DNA of 64,000 nt, from NCBI GenBank assembly GCA_045807945.1, contig JBJMGI010000056.1, positions 1 to 64,000 of the forward strand, given 5' to 3'. A program made the translations under genes and the position numbers. Under the pieces are notes generated by a model. That model had not been told where the DNA came from, made no database searches, and saw nothing but the letters and a program-made list of their open reading frames with translations. Each line of letters begins with the position of its first letter. Position 1 is the stretch's first letter. The DNA comes from CAVQGF01 sp045807945. Its GTDB lineage: Bacteria > Acidobacteriota > Terriglobia > Terriglobales > Acidobacteriaceae. Positions 46,401 through 55,406 of this stretch are shown piece by piece.

Positions 46401-47706
46401 AGCGGACTGACGCGCGAACGCGCAGGAACTCAGCCCGCTGCGTGCCTTCCACCTGCATCTTGCTCATTTGCTGTTCGGCGATGGCCATCTGCTGCTTAGC
46501 ATTAGCTTCGTCGTTCTGTAGGCGATACAGCTCAGCCAGGTTCAAGCGCAGCAGGACGGGGTAGAGCTGCCCTTCCGGCGGAACTCCTTCCGGCAAATGG
46601 GTAAGAGCGAATGTGTATTCGCGGATTGCGTCGGCGTTGCGGTTCTCCGACTTTGCCAGGCCGCCACGGATGGCGTGCAAGCGATAGCTGTTCGGATCGA
46701 TCGCTTCGGCGCGCGCCAGGAACGTCTTACCTTTTTCCGCGTCGCCGGTGCGGATCAGCGCCTGCCCGGCGCTCAATTGCAGGCCGATCTTCTTCGGATC
46801 AGCATTCGCGGCCTTCACGTACGCAGCGGCTGCCTGTTTGTTATCGCCCGCGAGCTCGTACGTGAATGCGAGGTCGGCGAGGACGTCTGGCGTCATGCGC
46901 GGCGCAGACTTTAGAGTCGCGAGTGCCTGTTTATAGTCGTGCGTCTCGCGGTAATACGTCGCGATAGCGCGGTAGATGTCTACGTTCTTTGGGTCACGCG
47001 CCTTGGCGCGATTGAGCAGTGTCTTGGCTTTTTCCGGCTGCTTCATGCGCAGATAGGCCATCGCCATCAACAGTTCGACGTGAGCACTTGGCTTCTTCGC
47101 TTCCGCACGTTGCAGAAGATTGAGCGCGGTCTGCGGCTCGCCCGTCTTCATGTAGAGCTCGCCGGCGATCAGGATGTCGTTTATGCGGTCGGGGTGCGCA
47201 TTGATCACCTGCATCAGCATGCGCTTGGCTTCGTCCGTCCGGCCCATCCTGGCGTAGGTCTGGGCTAGGCCGCTGATTCCCTCAGGCGAGGTGCCCTCGA
47301 GGTGCAATCCCTTTTGGTATGCGTTCACTGAATCCTGGTATTTTCCGGAGAGGCGCGAGGTGTATCCCAGTAGGAACCACAGCTTGCCGTCCTGCGGCGC
47401 TGCGTTCACGGCGCGTTGCGCAAAATTCTGGGCGGAAGCGTAATCGTGTTTCTTGAGCGCCTGTTGCGCCGCGCGCGCCATGCGTCCGACTTCGATACTG
47501 CTGCCCCAACCGAGCCCGGTTGAGCTCTGCGGCGGCGCCGCCGACGGGGCGGCTTTTCCTTTCGCAGTTTTTCCCGATTGTTGTTTCTGGGTCGCGGGCT
47601 GCTGGCCTTCCACGGAAAAGGTCTGCGCCGTTGCGGTTGAGGCGCAAAGAAGGGAAACAAGCACGAACATCATGAGAACCAGGGTTCGTTTCACGGGAAC
47701 GCTCAC
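43474..47706 (-). CDS. Giant TPR and outer-membrane beta-barrel protein (BcsC/PelB-like)
   Basis: A 1410-aa exported protein. A signal peptide (about 6-28) is followed by a Gln/Lys/Ala-rich spacer, then a superhelix of about 25 TPR repeats (roughly 70-1060) and a C-terminal 300-residue region rich in aromatic and alternating polar residues, ending in FRLTLF, a typical beta-barrel C-terminal strand with terminal Phe. The layout is that of outer-membrane secretins for polysaccharide such as BcsC, PgaA or PelB. It is the first gene of the polysaccharide operon. Divergent from the four-gene exported cassette, with a 282-base shared spacer. Confidence 0.88.
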   Translation of the reverse strand: MSVPVKRTLVLMMFVLVSLLCASTATAQTFSVEGQQPATQKQQSGKTAKGKAAPSAAPPQSSTGLGWGSSIEVGRMARAAQQALKKHDYASAQNFAQRAVNAAPQDGKLWFLLGYTSRLSGKYQDSVNAYQKGLHLEGTSPEGISGLAQTYARMGRTDEAKRMLMQVINAHPDRINDILIAGELYMKTGEPQTALNLLQRAEAKKPSAHVELLMAMAYLRMKQPEKAKTLLNRAKARDPKNVDIYRAIATYYRETHDYKQALATLKSAPRMTPDVLADLAFTYELAGDNKQAAAAYVKAANADPKKIGLQLSAGQALIRTGDAEKGKTFLARAEAIDPNSYRLHAIRGGLAKSENRNADAIREYTFALTHLPEGVPPEGQLYPVLLRLNLAELYRLQNDEANAKQQMAIAEQQMSKMQVEGTQRAEFLRVRASVRLAFGDPKGAEADLNEAMKLDPENTNINLQYATLLWKTDRKEQARNVYTAILQKDPKNRFALESSGYLARDMGDRKSAEQFFTRLAKAYPDDYIAYLALGDMYTDARDFERAEANYQMAWKRAPRNATVVANGANAAIEARKFELAKTWVDRAVGTMVDDPRVMREKERYLFHTGKYAESAALGRKVLQQLPKDRNASVYLGYSLYNLGRYDDVLSLVSKYEEILPKEPNFPLLAGHVHKQSQLLSQSAEDYSRALTRDPKMVEAWVNRGYVYNDLQNAEGAVEDFNQALKLAPKNGTAYLGLAFSDLQLHHGNAALQSADQAEKLLGQSGATHLAKATAYRQMRSLSKAEKEYRVALKYAPDDFKLHMALANTLFHMRHYNESIAELQGALRLSSDQQGEIYAQLAHAYAEMHNRTQTMQYIQAAERESGESSEVLLDTGGALMELGDTNDAMERFVRALNAPDADRISARLAIAKLFVRDHKFDDAKQQVGLAFAESRVGEAAPISPEDLVEAANIFLATQDFDLAQRYFERARKAGAGEEGVAIGLANTYLARGNDRGAEAELASLGNAQEYADNYDYQLAAANVYRHRGDTPQALNSFARANSLSGDNDSVSEKLMMETAGEEGTQIGKGFTGFSDFSYQTILDDATIYTLDARLLGVIDPRLLPSIRDSHETRSKVGIRYNDWKMPVLGSFEIRNQRGLTSLPSEGFALNVNTTDYNFAGGVAPTLRLGSALFDVHAGLQYTLRRDSFNTLSALVQDQNLFRQYVFINSTSLFNWLSFRASGYHESGPFTNRDLSSSDVAGRLEFTVGRPWGNNALVTGYSMRDLQYNPLIREYFSTSTWAGYQRALFNHKASVTVLGEYIRAWRVRDLDFSLAQAMRPAVQFAVTPNNRWSFEGSFAYDRGEGFHAYDNTQSQFLISYQKPLHRNVEDGGESIPVGYPVRFSVGIQNQNFMNFTGRGQSIIRPMFRLTLF

Positions 47707-47988
47707 AATGGGAGTAGCTGAAGCTCGAAGCAGATCAGATTCCGGTTCGCGGCAGGTTTCGCCGCATGGAGTCGCTTGCCCTTCCAGCTTTCGAGGTACA
47801 GCAGCTCTGCTCTATGACGGAAGTTAGCTGCAATGTGTTGCCTGCTGCGCTCCACTTCCAACACTTAGAACAACCCTGCTCGGAATGAGAGTTCCTGGGC
47901 AAACCCTCTCAAGGATTTCGGAATCGAACATGGCTTGAAGGTAAGCTGCTGCCCTTCGCACGAAGAACTCCGAAGGAGTTTCCCTGAA
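47707..47988. promoter_or_regulatory. Divergent spacer between two envelope operons
   Basis: The 282 bases between the giant TPR gene and the membrane-protein cassette should hold both promoters. I see AAGGAG at 47972-47977 for the plus-strand gene, but no clear -35/-10 pair and no perfect palindrome. There is no ORF with a believable start in it. Confidence 0.45.
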
Positions 47989-49761
47989 ATGCAAAGTTCC
48001 CCTCTGAGTACCCGAGCCATTCCGCTTTCGGCGATCGTGTTGCTTGCCATCGCGGTGCACGCGCCTCTGCTTCTGATGCAGATCCCACTGGGCTCCTACG
48101 ACGCTAATACGCACATCTTCTTCGCATCGCATTACGCGAACCATTGGTTCAACCCGTGGAATGAAAAATGGTATGGCGGCTTTACCCAGACCACTTATCC
48201 GCCGCTCACGCACCAGTGGATCGCGTTGTTCTCCCACGTGATGGGACTCAACTTCGCGTACATGTTTGTGCAGCTGATCGGGATCGTGCTGCTGGTGATC
48301 GGCGTCTACCGATTCGCGAACCTCTGGGTAAGCGAGCGCGCCGCCAGCTTTGCAGCCATCGGTTCTATCTTCCTCGGCTCACTCGCCATGCTGGTCTATC
48401 AGTCTGGCCAGTTGCCAACGACTTTCGCGGCAGCTCTTACTTTGAACGCTCTACCTTATTTCTACGACTGGATGCGCTACGCGCGGTTCTCCGCGCTGGT
48501 GAAGGGCATCGTGATCGGAGCGACCGCTGCCGTCGCTCACCATGCTACCTTGCTGTTTGGTTCTGGGCTCTTCGCCTTCCCGGTCATCTGGCTGGCGCTG
48601 ATGGAACGCGACGATCACAGCGAAGAGGAAGCGAGCGTCGGCGGAGTCCTCAGCCGCACGGTTATCTTCTTAGTCATTCTGCTGATCGCCGTTGCCATCG
48701 TGCTCGCGCCGTACTTCCTGGCTTTGAAGGCTAACCCCATTTCGCAGACACCGATTCCGCACGGCAGCCGCGACAATTACATTCTGAACCCCGCCAGTGG
48801 CATTAATTTCTGGCTTATCCCGATGGGTGCGCTGTTGATCGCGCTTCCGTTCGTCTTCCTGCGTGGCGGCGGAACGCGCCGCTTGCTACCGCTGTTTATA
48901 GGATTCTTCGTGACGATGCTCTTCGGCCTCGGCGCGACCACGCCGGCTGCCCCGGTCTTGCTGGGAACGCTGATGAAGGCGATAACCGGCCGCAATGCCT
49001 TTGAGGTCCTCACTTTCGAACGCTTCACCTTCTGGGCGACCCTGATGGCAATGCCAATCGTTGGTGAGCTCGCGGAAGAGATCGTCGAGCGCTATCGCCG
49101 CAAAGGAGCCGCAGCTCTTTGGGTGGGGGCCGTGCTTACCATCAGCATCGCGCTGGCCTGGATGGCACTGCGCCCGATCACCACCTCGCCGTTCAAGGTT
49201 GATGAGGTGATCTCGTTCCTCAACCGCGACGGTCATGACAAGTTCCGCTATCTCACGCTCGGCTTTGGCAACCAGTTCTCCAAAGTCGCCACTTACACAA
49301 CCGCCAGCAGCGTTGACGGCGATTACAACTCCGCTCGCCTGCTGCCTGAGTTAACGCAGTCCGGCATCGGTCAGCTTTATAACGCGAAGTATTTCGGAGC
49401 GAACGGCATGGAAGCACTGCGCGCCATGCTGAAGCACGCGAACCAGTACGGACTGAAGTACATATTCGTTCGAGACCGCTACTACGAGCCGCTGCTCGCC
49501 TTCGCCGGCTGGCGGCAGATCGAAAGCTATGACAACGGCAACGTCGAGCTGTGGTCGAAAGACGACGTTCCACCCGCGCGTCCGATCCAGTCCATCGCGG
49601 TGCCTACGCCCATCCAGGGAGTGCTTTGGGGCATCTTGCCCATCGCTACCAGCTTATTCGCGCTGTTCCTGGTGATCTTATGGCCGGAGCGCACGCAAAA
49701 GCAGCACGTCGAAGTGGTCGAGTTCCCATCGCGTGAAGTGGTTTACCGGGAGGCCAACTAA
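47989..49761 (+). CDS. Polytopic membrane protein, PTPS-related/GT-C-like
   Basis: A 590-aa protein from ATG 47989 (AAGGAG upstream). About ten TM helices alternate with loops. A large first periplasmic loop has SYDANTHIFFASHYANHWF and WYGGFTQTTYPPLTHQWI, where the acidic D and aromatic-rich loop resemble GT-C glycosyltransferases and the 6-pyruvoyl-tetrahydropterin-synthase-related membrane family. A C-terminal soluble portion (400-560) precedes a last helix. GT-C enzymes use lipid-phosphate sugars outside. It is the first gene of a four-gene unit and is divergent from the polysaccharide operon. Activity is unproven. Confidence 0.8.
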   Translation: MQSSPLSTRAIPLSAIVLLAIAVHAPLLLMQIPLGSYDANTHIFFASHYANHWFNPWNEKWYGGFTQTTYPPLTHQWIALFSHVMGLNFAYMFVQLIGIVLLVIGVYRFANLWVSERAASFAAIGSIFLGSLAMLVYQSGQLPTTFAAALTLNALPYFYDWMRYARFSALVKGIVIGATAAVAHHATLLFGSGLFAFPVIWLALMERDDHSEEEASVGGVLSRTVIFLVILLIAVAIVLAPYFLALKANPISQTPIPHGSRDNYILNPASGINFWLIPMGALLIALPFVFLRGGGTRRLLPLFIGFFVTMLFGLGATTPAAPVLLGTLMKAITGRNAFEVLTFERFTFWATLMAMPIVGELAEEIVERYRRKGAAALWVGAVLTISIALAWMALRPITTSPFKVDEVISFLNRDGHDKFRYLTLGFGNQFSKVATYTTASSVDGDYNSARLLPELTQSGIGQLYNAKYFGANGMEALRAMLKHANQYGLKYIFVRDRYYEPLLAFAGWRQIESYDNGNVELWSKDDVPPARPIQSIAVPTPIQGVLWGILPIATSLFALFLVILWPERTQKQHVEVVEFPSREVVYREAN

Positions 49762-50858
49762 TGAACCGCCTGATCCCCGTAGCAATGGCCATCTTGCTAG
49801 TCGTTTTGGTCGCAGTGGCAAGCGTGTCGCCCAGCAAGATCAGTCCCGCGCGCACGCCCGAGTCGGCCGTACGCTCGTTCTTTGAGCAGGTAAAGAACCG
49901 CAACTGGTCGAGCGCATTCTCCTTCGTTTCGCCATCCAGCAACACCGACCAAGCTTCGTTGCAACGCGAGCTCGGTGGCAAGGACGGCAGCCTGCGGACC
50001 TACTCAACACTGCAGGAGGTTCAGACGAAGGTCCTGCACGAGAACGACACCGAAGCGTTGGTCCGCGCGAACCTGCAGTGGTCCACTGCTGTCGGCGCGT
50101 CGAACAGCTCCCGCGATATCAAGGTCGTAAAAGAAGACGGCAGTTGGAAGGTCTATTGGCCGACCGAGAAGCAGCCGAATCTTCCGCCGCAAGTGATCCC
50201 GGTGAACTATCTGCGCTGGGACATCATCCGCCGCGGCCCTGAAGAAGATTGGGGCGCACAGAACGTGGAAGCGCCCAAGGTGCGCATCATTTCCATGAAT
50301 GCCATTGAGCGCGACAATCGCACCATCGTGATGGGCGAGGTCGTGAACGAGGACACCGTGCCTGGCTTCGTCAGCGTAGGCGCGACTCTGCTCGGAGCAA
50401 ACAACGAAACGCTTGGGGAGGAGTCGAGCTTCGACAAGATCTCGCACATTCTGCTGCCGAAGGAAGTTTCTCCATTCCGCATCGACTTCCCCGGCGTGAA
50501 GCTCGCAAACGTAAAGAACGTTCGCATGACCCCGAACTCGCTGCTCGTTCCCGCTTCCGCTGATCCTGTCATCGGTGTGCTGAACCAGCGGATCGAAAAA
50601 GACGCCCGCGGGCACAGCATGCTTCGCGGCGAACTGGTCAATCAGAGCGGGCAGACTGTGAACATTCCGCACGTCCTCGCAACCTATTACGACAACACCG
50701 GCAAGGTGATCTGGGTCGCCGACGCGTACGTTGACCGCGCGCTCGTCCCGCAGACTCCCGTGCCGTTTACCGCTGACCTGCGCGACGACGTTGCCGGGAA
50801 TGTGCAGAACTATCGCGTCACCGTGAACCACTACTCGCTCGATAAAGGTGGGCTATAG
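49761..50858 (+). CDS. Membrane-anchored NTF2-like/FxLYD-type protein
   Basis: A 365-aa protein that starts on the last base of the preceding stop (TAATG). An N-terminal signal or anchor (about 4-22) is followed by an NTF2-like region (30-130; PESAVRSFFEQVKNRNWSSA) and two beta-sandwich repeats of FxLYD type, each with a GEVVNE- or GELVNQ-like turn and a YYDNTGKV- or GATLLGAN-like strand (about 185-270 and 285-360). Such domains bind peptides or surfaces outside the cell. Function unknown; the fold assignment is by pattern only. Confidence 0.75.
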   Translation: MNRLIPVAMAILLVVLVAVASVSPSKISPARTPESAVRSFFEQVKNRNWSSAFSFVSPSSNTDQASLQRELGGKDGSLRTYSTLQEVQTKVLHENDTEALVRANLQWSTAVGASNSSRDIKVVKEDGSWKVYWPTEKQPNLPPQVIPVNYLRWDIIRRGPEEDWGAQNVEAPKVRIISMNAIERDNRTIVMGEVVNEDTVPGFVSVGATLLGANNETLGEESSFDKISHILLPKEVSPFRIDFPGVKLANVKNVRMTPNSLLVPASADPVIGVLNQRIEKDARGHSMLRGELVNQSGQTVNIPHVLATYYDNTGKVIWVADAYVDRALVPQTPVPFTADLRDDVAGNVQNYRVTVNHYSLDKGGL

Positions 50859-50860
50859 CG

Positions 50861-51778
50861 ATGAATCGCAGCTTCCTTCATGGACGAAGGTCATCCCGAG
50901 CGAGCGCCAGCGCACGCGAGCGCAAGTCGAAAAATCTGTATTTGGTGCTTCTCACGATCGCGATTGCTATCGCTACCTGCGGCAAAGCCTTCGCCGCGGA
51001 TCTAAAAGCTCCCAAGCAAGCTACCGCAGGTGAAGGCATCACCATCACCGCGGGCGACGGCGGTGAGCTTCTACTGTTCGGCCCCGGTGGAGCAAGCAAG
51101 CGCAAAGTCTCCGCGGGCGACGTGCAGATCGCTGGAGAAGACGTCCGCGCCGCAGGGCGTTATGTCGCCGTCCTCGACCAAGCCACTGCGGAGTTCTACG
51201 TCACCGCAGCCAAGCCGAGTACAGTGAACTTCCTCGCGCGACCGTCGCGCGTGCCGGTCTCGCGTCCGGACGCCATCAGCGGCGTAGCTTTCGTCTTCGA
51301 CGATTTTCAGAACCTTGTTCTCAAGCCGACGCCGGTGAAGTTCGATCTCACCGTCAAAGAAAACGCGCCGACCACGCGCACGGTTGAGAGCAAAGAAGGC
51401 ATTGCCTTCACACGTCTGCCTTCGGCCAGCAAAGAAGGCGCCGCGCAGTTCGTGGCGTCTGTCGGAGGCGGCACACCCGTTCGCCGCGTCGTGCAGCAGG
51501 TCGCGTCCGACGCTTGCAACCTGCGCATGAAGGCGCAGAAGACGGATAAATCCATCATCGTCGAAACCGATCCGATCAAAGACTGCTCCGGGAACGCTGT
51601 GCCTGATGGCACCATCGTCACCTTCATTGAGGTCACCGATAAAGGACGGAGCACGGTGGACGCGCGGATCAAGCGGGGCACTGCGCGCGCCGAGTTGCCG
51701 CTTGCATCCAGCGGCACCATCTCAGTCGCATCCGGCGTAGTTACTGGCAACGAACTCCACCTGGGAGGTGGGCAATGA
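50861..51778 (+). CDS. Exported Ig-like-domain protein
   Basis: A 305-aa protein two bases after the previous stop. A basic N-tail and hydrophobic helix (about 27-45, ending KAFA) make a signal peptide, followed by beta-rich domains resembling bacterial Ig-like (Big_1-type) repeats, for example PDAISGVAFVFDDFQNLV and NAVPDGTIVTFIEVTDKGR. Two cysteines (near 218 and 240) may form a disulfide. It overlaps the next gene by four bases. Likely an exported surface or periplasmic structural protein of the cassette. Confidence 0.7.
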   Translation: MNRSFLHGRRSSRASASARERKSKNLYLVLLTIAIAIATCGKAFAADLKAPKQATAGEGITITAGDGGELLLFGPGGASKRKVSAGDVQIAGEDVRAAGRYVAVLDQATAEFYVTAAKPSTVNFLARPSRVPVSRPDAISGVAFVFDDFQNLVLKPTPVKFDLTVKENAPTTRTVESKEGIAFTRLPSASKEGAAQFVASVGGGTPVRRVVQQVASDACNLRMKAQKTDKSIIVETDPIKDCSGNAVPDGTIVTFIEVTDKGRSTVDARIKRGTARAELPLASSGTISVASGVVTGNELHLGGGQ

Positions 51779-52278
51779 AAAACTGGTTACCTATCGTTCT
51801 GCTTGCGTTGCTCACTCTGGTGTACGCGGCCGACAGGAACAGTGGCCCGGCTGTTGAGCTGAACGCCAGTGCCGCGCAGCCGCGCCAGGTAGAAGACGTC
51901 ACTGAGAAGGCGATCACGCGCGATTATGCGAATGCCTGGAAGGTGATGGAGACGGCTCTGAGCGAGAACCGCACCGACCAGCTCGGCAGCGGCTTCGCCG
52001 GCGTCGCACAAGATAAGCTTGAGAAGCGCATCGAAGGACAACGTGCGTCGAACCTCAAGGTTCGCATTGTCGATCACGGCCACAAGCTCGACGCTATTTT
52101 CTATTCGCCGGAAGGCTCGGCTCTTCAGGTGCGTGACACCGCGCAGCTCGAGATCGAATATCTGAACGGGAACTCGGTCGTGCACCGGGAGCAGGTCACC
52201 CAAAAGTATCTCGCGCTGCTCACGGTAGGTGAGGATCGCTGGAAGGTGCGGGTGCTGGAAGAAGAGCCGAAGTCTTAG
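51775..52278 (+). CDS. Small exported NTF2-like protein of the cassette
   Basis: A 167-aa protein starting at an ATGA overlap with the Ig-like gene. A signal peptide (1-19) precedes a helix-plus-sheet domain with ITRDYANAWKVMETALSENR, FYSPEGSALQVRDTAQLEIEY and VGEDRWKVRVLEEEP, which suggests the NTF2/IMS-type cone-shaped fold. It is convergent with prmC (four-base overlap). Function unknown; it completes a four-gene unit expressed together. Confidence 0.72.
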   Translation: MKNWLPIVLLALLTLVYAADRNSGPAVELNASAAQPRQVEDVTEKAITRDYANAWKVMETALSENRTDQLGSGFAGVAQDKLEKRIEGQRASNLKVRIVDHGHKLDAIFYSPEGSALQVRDTAQLEIEYLNGNSVVHREQVTQKYLALLTVGEDRWKVRVLEEEPKS

Positions 52279-53114
52279 GGGCGCTTTGCAACGGCTACTC
52301 TCGGGACCCCCTGCAAGTCCGGCCTGATCTGAACCTCCGACCATCCGCGCAATAGATCCCGGATCGGCTCCTCGATCGAGTATCCGATCTCCATCACCAG
52401 CCAGCCACCCGGACGCAGCGCTTGCATTGCCTGCGGAATCAGACGTTCGTACATCTCCAGGCCTGTAGGCCCGCCAAACACGGCAACATCCGGCTCCCAA
52501 TCGCGTACGATCTGTTGAACCTTTTCCGGCTCATTTTTGCCAACATATGGCGGATTGCTGACGACCAGGTCGTAGCTGCCAGCCTTCCCGCCGCCAAGCA
52601 AGTCGCTTTGCGCGAATTGCACGCGATCTAAGCCGAGCCGGTCGGCATTGTCGCGCGCGATAGCAAGCGCGACTTCAGAGATGTCGCTGGCATGGATCTC
52701 CCGATCGGGTAGCTCTTTCGCGAGCGCGAGAGCGATGCAGCCGGAGCCGGTTCCTACGTCGATGATCGTCTTTATCGCGGAATCGGCGCGCGCGAGCTCC
52801 AGCGCCGCTTCCACAGAATGCTCCGTCTCCGGGCGCGGTATGAGGACGGCTTCGCTTACGAGAAAATCCATTCCCCAAAATTCCTGATGTCCGGTGATGT
52901 ACTGGGTAGGTTTGCCGCTTGCGCGCTCGTGAACGAAGCTGTGGTACTCGTTCATCTCGTCAGCAGTGAGCACGCGCTCAGGATGAGCATAGAGATGAGC
53001 GCGGTCGCACTCGAGAGCGTGCATCAGCAGGACCTCCGCCGCGAGGCGCGGCGAACCAACATCCCGCGAGGTCAGGACGCCAACAGCGTGCTCAAGCGCA
53101 GTCTTTAGGTCCAT
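52275..53114 (-). CDS. prmC: Release factor glutamine methyltransferase
   Basis: A 279-aa protein that methylates the Gln of the GGQ loop of release factors using SAM. The SAM loop is IDVGTGSGC (119-126) and the catalytic SNPPY is at 186-190; the N-terminal helical domain has YITGHQEFWG and IPRPETE, as in all PrmC. Start taken as ATG 53114, matching the usual MDLKTALEHA opening; a GTG at 53153 overlaps prfA and is an alternative. It follows its substrate gene prfA by ten bases, a conserved order. Four-base convergent overlap with the cassette. Confidence 0.95.
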   Translation of the reverse strand: MDLKTALEHAVGVLTSRDVGSPRLAAEVLLMHALECDRAHLYAHPERVLTADEMNEYHSFVHERASGKPTQYITGHQEFWGMDFLVSEAVLIPRPETEHSVEAALELARADSAIKTIIDVGTGSGCIALALAKELPDREIHASDISEVALAIARDNADRLGLDRVQFAQSDLLGGGKAGSYDLVVSNPPYVGKNEPEKVQQIVRDWEPDVAVFGGPTGLEMYERLIPQAMQALRPGGWLVMEIGYSIEEPIRDLLRGWSEVQIRPDLQGVPRVAVAKRP

Positions 53115-53124
53115 GTGAGAGCGC

Positions 53125-54207
<1,083 letters not shown>

Positions 54208-54341
54208 GTGTTTGGGCTGCCAGCTCATAGCTGTCAGCGCTCAGCCTTTCAAGATTTTATTGCGGAAGCGAAAAATCAGCGCAGAAGGGCGCTAATGCAA
54301 GCTTTTCCTGATAGCTGAAGCCTCATGGCTGAAAGCTGCGG

Positions 54342-55337
54342 TCACGCGATCACCAACTGTCCACCGCGCTGCTTTTCAAGCTGCATCGCTTGATCAAGCG
54401 CGTGAATGGCACATTCCACCTGCGAGTCGTCGCAGGGCTGGGTAGTGATGCGTTGCAGCCAGAGTCCGGGCTTGGTCATCAGTGCGAAGAGGGACTTGCC
54501 GTGCTTAGCAGCGAAGCGGATGACTTCGTAGCTCACGCCCGCGATCACCGGCAGCAGCGCGATGCGGATCGCGAAGCGTGCCCAGAACGTTTGCACGGGG
54601 AAGAGCATGTAGATGCACATCGAGATGATCATCACCGTCATGAGGAAGCTGGTTCCGCAGCGGGGATGGAACGTGGAATACTTCTGCGCCTCAGCGATGG
54701 CAATGGGCGATTCTTTGTCGGCACGGTCTTCGAAGGCGAATACCGTCTTGTGCTCGGCGCCGTGGAACTGGAAGACGCGGCGGATATCTTTCATCCTCGA
54801 GACCAGAAACATGAACAGCAGGAAGATTACGATCCGAATGATGCCGTCGAGCAGGTTGAAGGCGAATGATCCCCCGAAGATCGGGTTCACTTTCTTCAAT
54901 TCGGTCGCGGCGAGTAGCGGAAGCAATTTATAAGCGAAAATGAAAAATCCGAACGAGATGATGATGTTGACCGCGAGCATCCAATTGCTGATCTCGAGCT
55001 TTTCTTCCGGCTTCTGATTGGGATCATCCAGCGCGGTATTAGCGGAAAACTTCAACGCGCGTATGCCGAGGCTGGTGGCATGCACCAGGGTGGCAACACC
55101 GCGGACTACCGGCCAGCCCAGCCAGGGATGCTTTTCAGAGATCTTTTCCAGCGGCTCGCGGTAGCTGGTGATGGTCCCGTCAGGCTTGCGGACAGAAATG
55201 GCCCACGCGTGCGGCGAGCGCATCATTACGCCTTCAAGTACGGCCTGGCCGCCCACAAGCGTCTCCTCACCGCTCTCGAGTGCCGGGAGCAGCTGCAAGG
55301 TGACCAAAAACCGCCATATTTGACGCAAATAGTTCAT
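54342..55337 (-). CDS. DUF1385 family membrane protein (YqhQ-like)
   Basis: A 331-aa polytopic protein with the DUF1385 signature GGQAVLEGVMMRSP near the N-terminus, then four or five TM helices and the FQFHGAEHKTVFAFE and HPRCGTSFLMTV blocks, which hold conserved His, Glu and Cys residues. The family is near-universal next to prfA and rpmE, but its biochemistry is not settled. A 134-base spacer separates it from prfA and includes a weak AGCGC/GCGCT hairpin followed by TTTTT, so prfA may have its own promoter or be attenuated. Confidence 0.9.
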   Translation of the reverse strand: MNYLRQIWRFLVTLQLLPALESGEETLVGGQAVLEGVMMRSPHAWAISVRKPDGTITSYREPLEKISEKHPWLGWPVVRGVATLVHATSLGIRALKFSANTALDDPNQKPEEKLEISNWMLAVNIIISFGFFIFAYKLLPLLAATELKKVNPIFGGSFAFNLLDGIIRIVIFLLFMFLVSRMKDIRRVFQFHGAEHKTVFAFEDRADKESPIAIAEAQKYSTFHPRCGTSFLMTVMIISMCIYMLFPVQTFWARFAIRIALLPVIAGVSYEVIRFAAKHGKSLFALMTKPGLWLQRITTQPCDDSQVECAIHALDQAMQLEKQRGGQLVIA

Positions 55338-55406
55338 CGTGTAATTAGATGTTTTCCGGGCCCCGGTGGGTGCGAGACATACCCATTTTAGCAGTTTAGG
55401 CGCTGT

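Noticed and set aside
47860..47960. Possible c-di-GMP riboswitch (GGGCAAACC in the spacer before the membrane cassette)
   Set aside because: Only one short block matches; the GGGACGCAAAGCC half and the paired stems are missing, so there is no riboswitch fold.
54229..54341. Strong terminator between DUF1385 and prfA
   Set aside because: Only a 5-bp AGCGC/GCGCT stem with TTTTT near by is present, too weak to call as a terminator; it is noted in the gene entry only.
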